Shown here: piece by piece, positions 4,807 through 6,815 of the stretch
Numbering within the stretch: the first letter of the stretch is position 1
Layout: each line of letters begins with the position of its first letter
Assembly (NCBI GenBank): GCA_028282865.1
Contig: JANQHA010000202.1
Span: 1 to 6,815 of the forward strand
DNA length: 6,815 bases
From: Oligoflexales bacterium
GTDB lineage: Bacteria > Bdellovibrionota_B > Oligoflexia > Oligoflexales > CACXFL01
Reading direction: 5' to 3'
Notes under the pieces: generated by a model
The model's input: the letters and a program-made list of their open reading frames with translations, nothing else
Database searches by the model: none
Told to the model about the DNA's origin: nothing
Made by a program: the position numbers and the translations under genes

Positions 4807-6204
4807 ATGAGATTTGCTTTGTTGATATGGAAAAAAAAAGTTAAATCCCTAGTAAAAGACTGGACATCGGTGTTGCCACAGCTAAGCGTTCTAATCGCTT
4901 TATTTTGGATCATTGCTACGCCAAAAGATCGTTGGGCGCCATACGCTGCAGAGAGAACTCAAGAAAACCTTAAAATAGCTGAGAGAGCTATAAATCTGGC
5001 GAGAGCAAAATGGGGAACTGTTCCGACGTCACTGGTTGAAGTAAAGGCTTTATCAAAGATCTCAAAGTTAGGCTTTTCTTCGTTCGATGGCTATGGACAA
5101 CCGCTACAATATATAAAACTAAGCAACGACCACTACGTCCTACGCTCCTTTGGTAGAGACGGCCAGCAAAATACTTTATTCAATCCACTTGACCCAAATA
5201 TCAAAAATTGGCTTCCGTCTTATGGATCTACCCCTTTATACAGATATACAAAAAATGTATCGGAACTCGCCTTATACCCGAGCGCGCTGATTCTTGGGTC
5301 GATCTCACCAAATTTACAATGGTACGCACAAATCTATATAGATCAGTATTCTGGACGACGGCAACTATTGATACGAAGGAGAGACAATCCATTATTCTTG
5401 ATTGCTCCGCATGACCAGATCGAAGAATTTTTATGGCTACCAGATAGCCAGAAGATTCTTTTCACCGCATCAAATAGCATTCGCTATAAAGACGGGGTGT
5501 ATCTTTGGGATATTATGAAGGATCGAGTCGCTAACTTGCTTTCAGCTCGGAGTGTACAAAGCGAGTTATTTGCCGATAATCAAAACGATCAGTACTACCT
5601 TTCAATTGCAGGCGCTAACATAAACGGCTCAGAATATTATCTTTACATAGCTCCCCGCATTAGCTTAAGCCTGGATCCAACGGAGTTCTTTAGCGGTAAA
5701 TATCTACATAGGATAAAGGTTAGTGGCCCAAATCAAGATCCATCGCTGAAAAAATTTCCCATAGCTATGTCAGCTTCGGTATTTAGAGCAGACCTATCAA
5801 TTATGGATCATCTTTACGGACAGAAAAAAGATGACAAAGTATTTAAGGACTGGTCATCGTTGGCCTTACAGGGCGACCTAGAGGAGACACTAGAGAAATG
5901 GCAGCAATTCTCACAAGACAATGCTAACTCACCGATCATACCATACTGCCTATGGATTCTATCGTCTATGTACTTCGACGCGTACCAAAAAGTTAAGCCA
6001 ACAGCCCCACAAGACGCCGAAATTCTTCGCTCATATGGTGCAGAACTGGCTTTGGGCCTAACTCGCCTAATATCACCACCATCATACCTGCGGGCGTTTG
6101 GCCGACATATCTACGATAAACTCAGCTCCGGAATAGAGCTATCCTACCAAATATCGCATTTGACCATACCTAAAAAAAACAGAAAGCGTGTATTGAGCAA
6201 ATAA
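4807..6204 (+). CDS. Membrane-anchored protein with GspG-like pseudopilin domain and TolB-like repeats
   Basis: 465 residues. The N-terminus is basic (five Lys in residues 9-17), followed by one transmembrane segment (about 23-38, L-P-Q-L-S-V-L-I-A-L-F-W-I-I-A), so the rest should lie in the periplasm. Residues 48-122 resemble the globular part of type II secretion GspG: a helix (L-K-I-A-E-R-A-I-N-L-A-R), W-G-T-V-P-T-S-L, then F-D-G-Y-G-Q-P-L-Q-Y and Y-V-L-R-S-F-G-R-D-G, parallel to GspG's D-x-W-G-x-P-Y-x-Y and Y-D-L-Y-S-x-G-x-D-G. Residues about 155-240 hold beta repeats like TolB/PD40 blades (S-I-S-P-N-L-Q-W-Y-A; F-L-W-L-P-D-S-Q-K-I-L-F-T-A). Residues 345-450 look helical. No prepilin-peptidase site (G|F-T-x-x-E) precedes the membrane segment, so it is not a processed pseudopilin. 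The only ATG after an in-frame TAA at 4780 is at 4807, without a visible ribosome binding site. It probably shares a transcript with the guanylyltransferase gene 43 bases downstream. Its function is unknown; a role near the cell envelope is inferred. Confidence 0.7.
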   Translation: MRFALLIWKKKVKSLVKDWTSVLPQLSVLIALFWIIATPKDRWAPYAAERTQENLKIAERAINLARAKWGTVPTSLVEVKALSKISKLGFSSFDGYGQPLQYIKLSNDHYVLRSFGRDGQQNTLFNPLDPNIKNWLPSYGSTPLYRYTKNVSELALYPSALILGSISPNLQWYAQIYIDQYSGRRQLLIRRRDNPLFLIAPHDQIEEFLWLPDSQKILFTASNSIRYKDGVYLWDIMKDRVANLLSARSVQSELFADNQNDQYYLSIAGANINGSEYYLYIAPRISLSLDPTEFFSGKYLHRIKVSGPNQDPSLKKFPIAMSASVFRADLSIMDHLYGQKKDDKVFKDWSSLALQGDLEETLEKWQQFSQDNANSPIIPYCLWILSSMYFDAYQKVKPTAPQDAEILRSYGAELALGLTRLISPPSYLRAFGRHIYDKLSSGIELSYQISHLTIPKKNRKRVLSK

Positions 6205-6224
6205 GTTACAAAAGCTAGAATGAG

Positions 6225-6242
6225 CCTCCAAGTTTTAGGAGG
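6225..6242 (+). promoter_or_regulatory. Hairpin covering the Shine-Dalgarno of the guanylyltransferase gene
   Basis: CCTCC (6225-6229) is perfectly complementary to GGAGG (6238-6242), with an 8-base loop and a possible extra G-T pair at the base. GGAGG is the core of TAGGAGGTGAT, which is nearly fully complementary to the 3' end of 16S rRNA and ends two bases before the ATG at 6248. In mRNA the stem would hide the ribosome binding site until opened by ribosomes coming from the upstream gene, by temperature or by a factor. A 5-bp stem is marginal by itself. Confidence 0.45.
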
Positions 6243-6247
6243 TGATT

Positions 6248-6815
6248 ATGTCAGAGCAACCCAACCATGTCTACGCAGTGGTACTTGCAGGCGGAAGCGG
6301 TACAAGATTCTGGCCTAAGTCTCGGCTTAAGTCTCCTAAGCAGCTTTGTAATATTGGCGGTGGCGAAATCACAATGATTGAGAAAACCCTCCAGCGACTA
6401 GACGGGTTTATCCCACCTGAAAGAAGAATAGTGGTAACCCACCAGGAGCAGGCGAAGCGAACCAAAGAAATCGTTGGCGACCAATGTAAATACCTTATAT
6501 CTGAGCCGGAGGCTAAAAATACCGCTGCCGCACTCACTCTGGCAGCACTGGAGATTGAAACTATTGCTAAGGGAACCGAAGAAAAACCTGTCATGGTATC
6601 ACTTCACGCCGACCATATTATTCTTAATGAAGACGAATTTCGAAGCGACCTTTCGCGAGCAATTAATATCGCAAAACATGGTTTTTTAACACTGATGGGA
6701 ATCACCCCATCCTCTCCAGACACCGGATATGGGTACATAGAATGCGGGAGGGAAACTGAAAACACCTCACCGCAAGACGGCGGTTACATGGTAGCGAGTT
6801 TTCGAGAAAAAAAGT
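6248..6815 (+). CDS. manC: Mannose-1-phosphate guanylyltransferase, 3' end cut off
   Basis: The reading frame is open from the ATG to the window end: 189 residues of an enzyme normally about 350-480 long. It makes GDP-mannose from mannose-1-phosphate and GTP, the donor for O-antigen, capsule or exopolysaccharide sugars, in the cytoplasm. The nucleotidyltransferase signature is intact: L-A-G-G-S-G-T-R-F-W-P-K-S-R (13-26), P-K-Q-L (30-33), E-P-E-A-K-N-T-A-A-A (86-95), L-H-A-D-H-I-I (119-125), G-I-T-P-S-S-P-D-T-G-Y-G-Y-I-E (151-165) and F-R-E-K-K at the edge. Whether a C-terminal phosphomannose isomerase (cupin) domain follows, as in bifunctional forms, cannot be seen. The start is certain because of the very strong TAGGAGGTGAT site just before it. 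It follows the membrane protein gene by 43 bases on the same strand, so they probably share a transcript, with translation possibly tuned by the hairpin at 6225-6242. Confidence 0.92.
   Translation, partial: MSEQPNHVYAVVLAGGSGTRFWPKSRLKSPKQLCNIGGGEITMIEKTLQRLDGFIPPERRIVVTHQEQAKRTKEIVGDQCKYLISEPEAKNTAAALTLAALEIETIAKGTEEKPVMVSLHADHIILNEDEFRSDLSRAINIAKHGFLTLMGITPSSPDTGYGYIECGRETENTSPQDGGYMVASFREKK

Noticed and set aside
6220..6318. Short overlapping ORF starting at ATG 6220, out of frame with manC
   Set aside because: It has no ribosome site, runs through the Shine-Dalgarno region and into manC in another frame, and its product has no recognisable features.

Overview
The window carries five complete protein genes and two genes cut by its edges, with short intergenic gaps (none over about 230 bases). 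The organism looks like a Gram-negative bacterium of moderate, slightly AT-leaning composition. One gene encodes an exported protein with a Sec signal peptide, another encodes a protein with a pseudopilin (GspG)-like periplasmic domain, and a third makes GDP-mannose for surface polysaccharide. The style of several proteins suggests Bdellovibrionota/Oligoflexia or another former deltaproteobacterial lineage (GspG-like fusion, XRE protein with a W-K-K-G-K-K core, mosaic proteins). That placement is an inference with low certainty. I see no rRNA, tRNA, insertion sequence or CRISPR array.

Layout, left to right. The 3' end of a kelch-like beta-propeller gene (1-225, +) converges on a run of four minus-strand genes. 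Read in their own direction (right to left), these are an exported protein of unknown family (4721-4149), a divergent translation initiation factor IF3 (3958-3482), an XRE-type DNA-binding protein fused to a degenerate ImmA/IrrE-like domain (3257-2352), and a sirohaem/iron-sulfur sulfite/nitrite-reductase-type domain joined to an extremely acidic tail of about 330 residues (2205-310). IF3 and the XRE gene each have their own well-formed sigma-70-like promoter and the exported-protein gene has a perfect -10 box, so these look like separate transcription units rather than one operon. From an 85-base divergent gap at 4722-4806, a plus-strand pair runs the other way: a membrane-anchored mosaic protein (4807-6204) and mannose-1-phosphate guanylyltransferase (6248 to the window end, incomplete).

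The genes do not form an obvious single pathway. The unusual points are: (1) the acidic fusion protein, with 272 consecutive residues free of Lys and Arg and a shortened cysteine spacing; (2) the XRE/ImmA-like protein, in which both zinc-binding histidines of HExxH are Lys, with a 12-bp perfect palindrome covering its own -10 box; (3) an IF3 gene with a UUG start, separated from rpmI-rplT and diverged at its signature; (4) a GspG-like domain built into a non-pseudopilin membrane protein with TolB-like repeats; (5) a hairpin that can cover the near-perfect ribosome binding site of the guanylyltransferase gene. Nothing here proves a new system. The acidic redox-type fusion and the pseudo-ImmA regulator next to it are the best candidates for follow-up.
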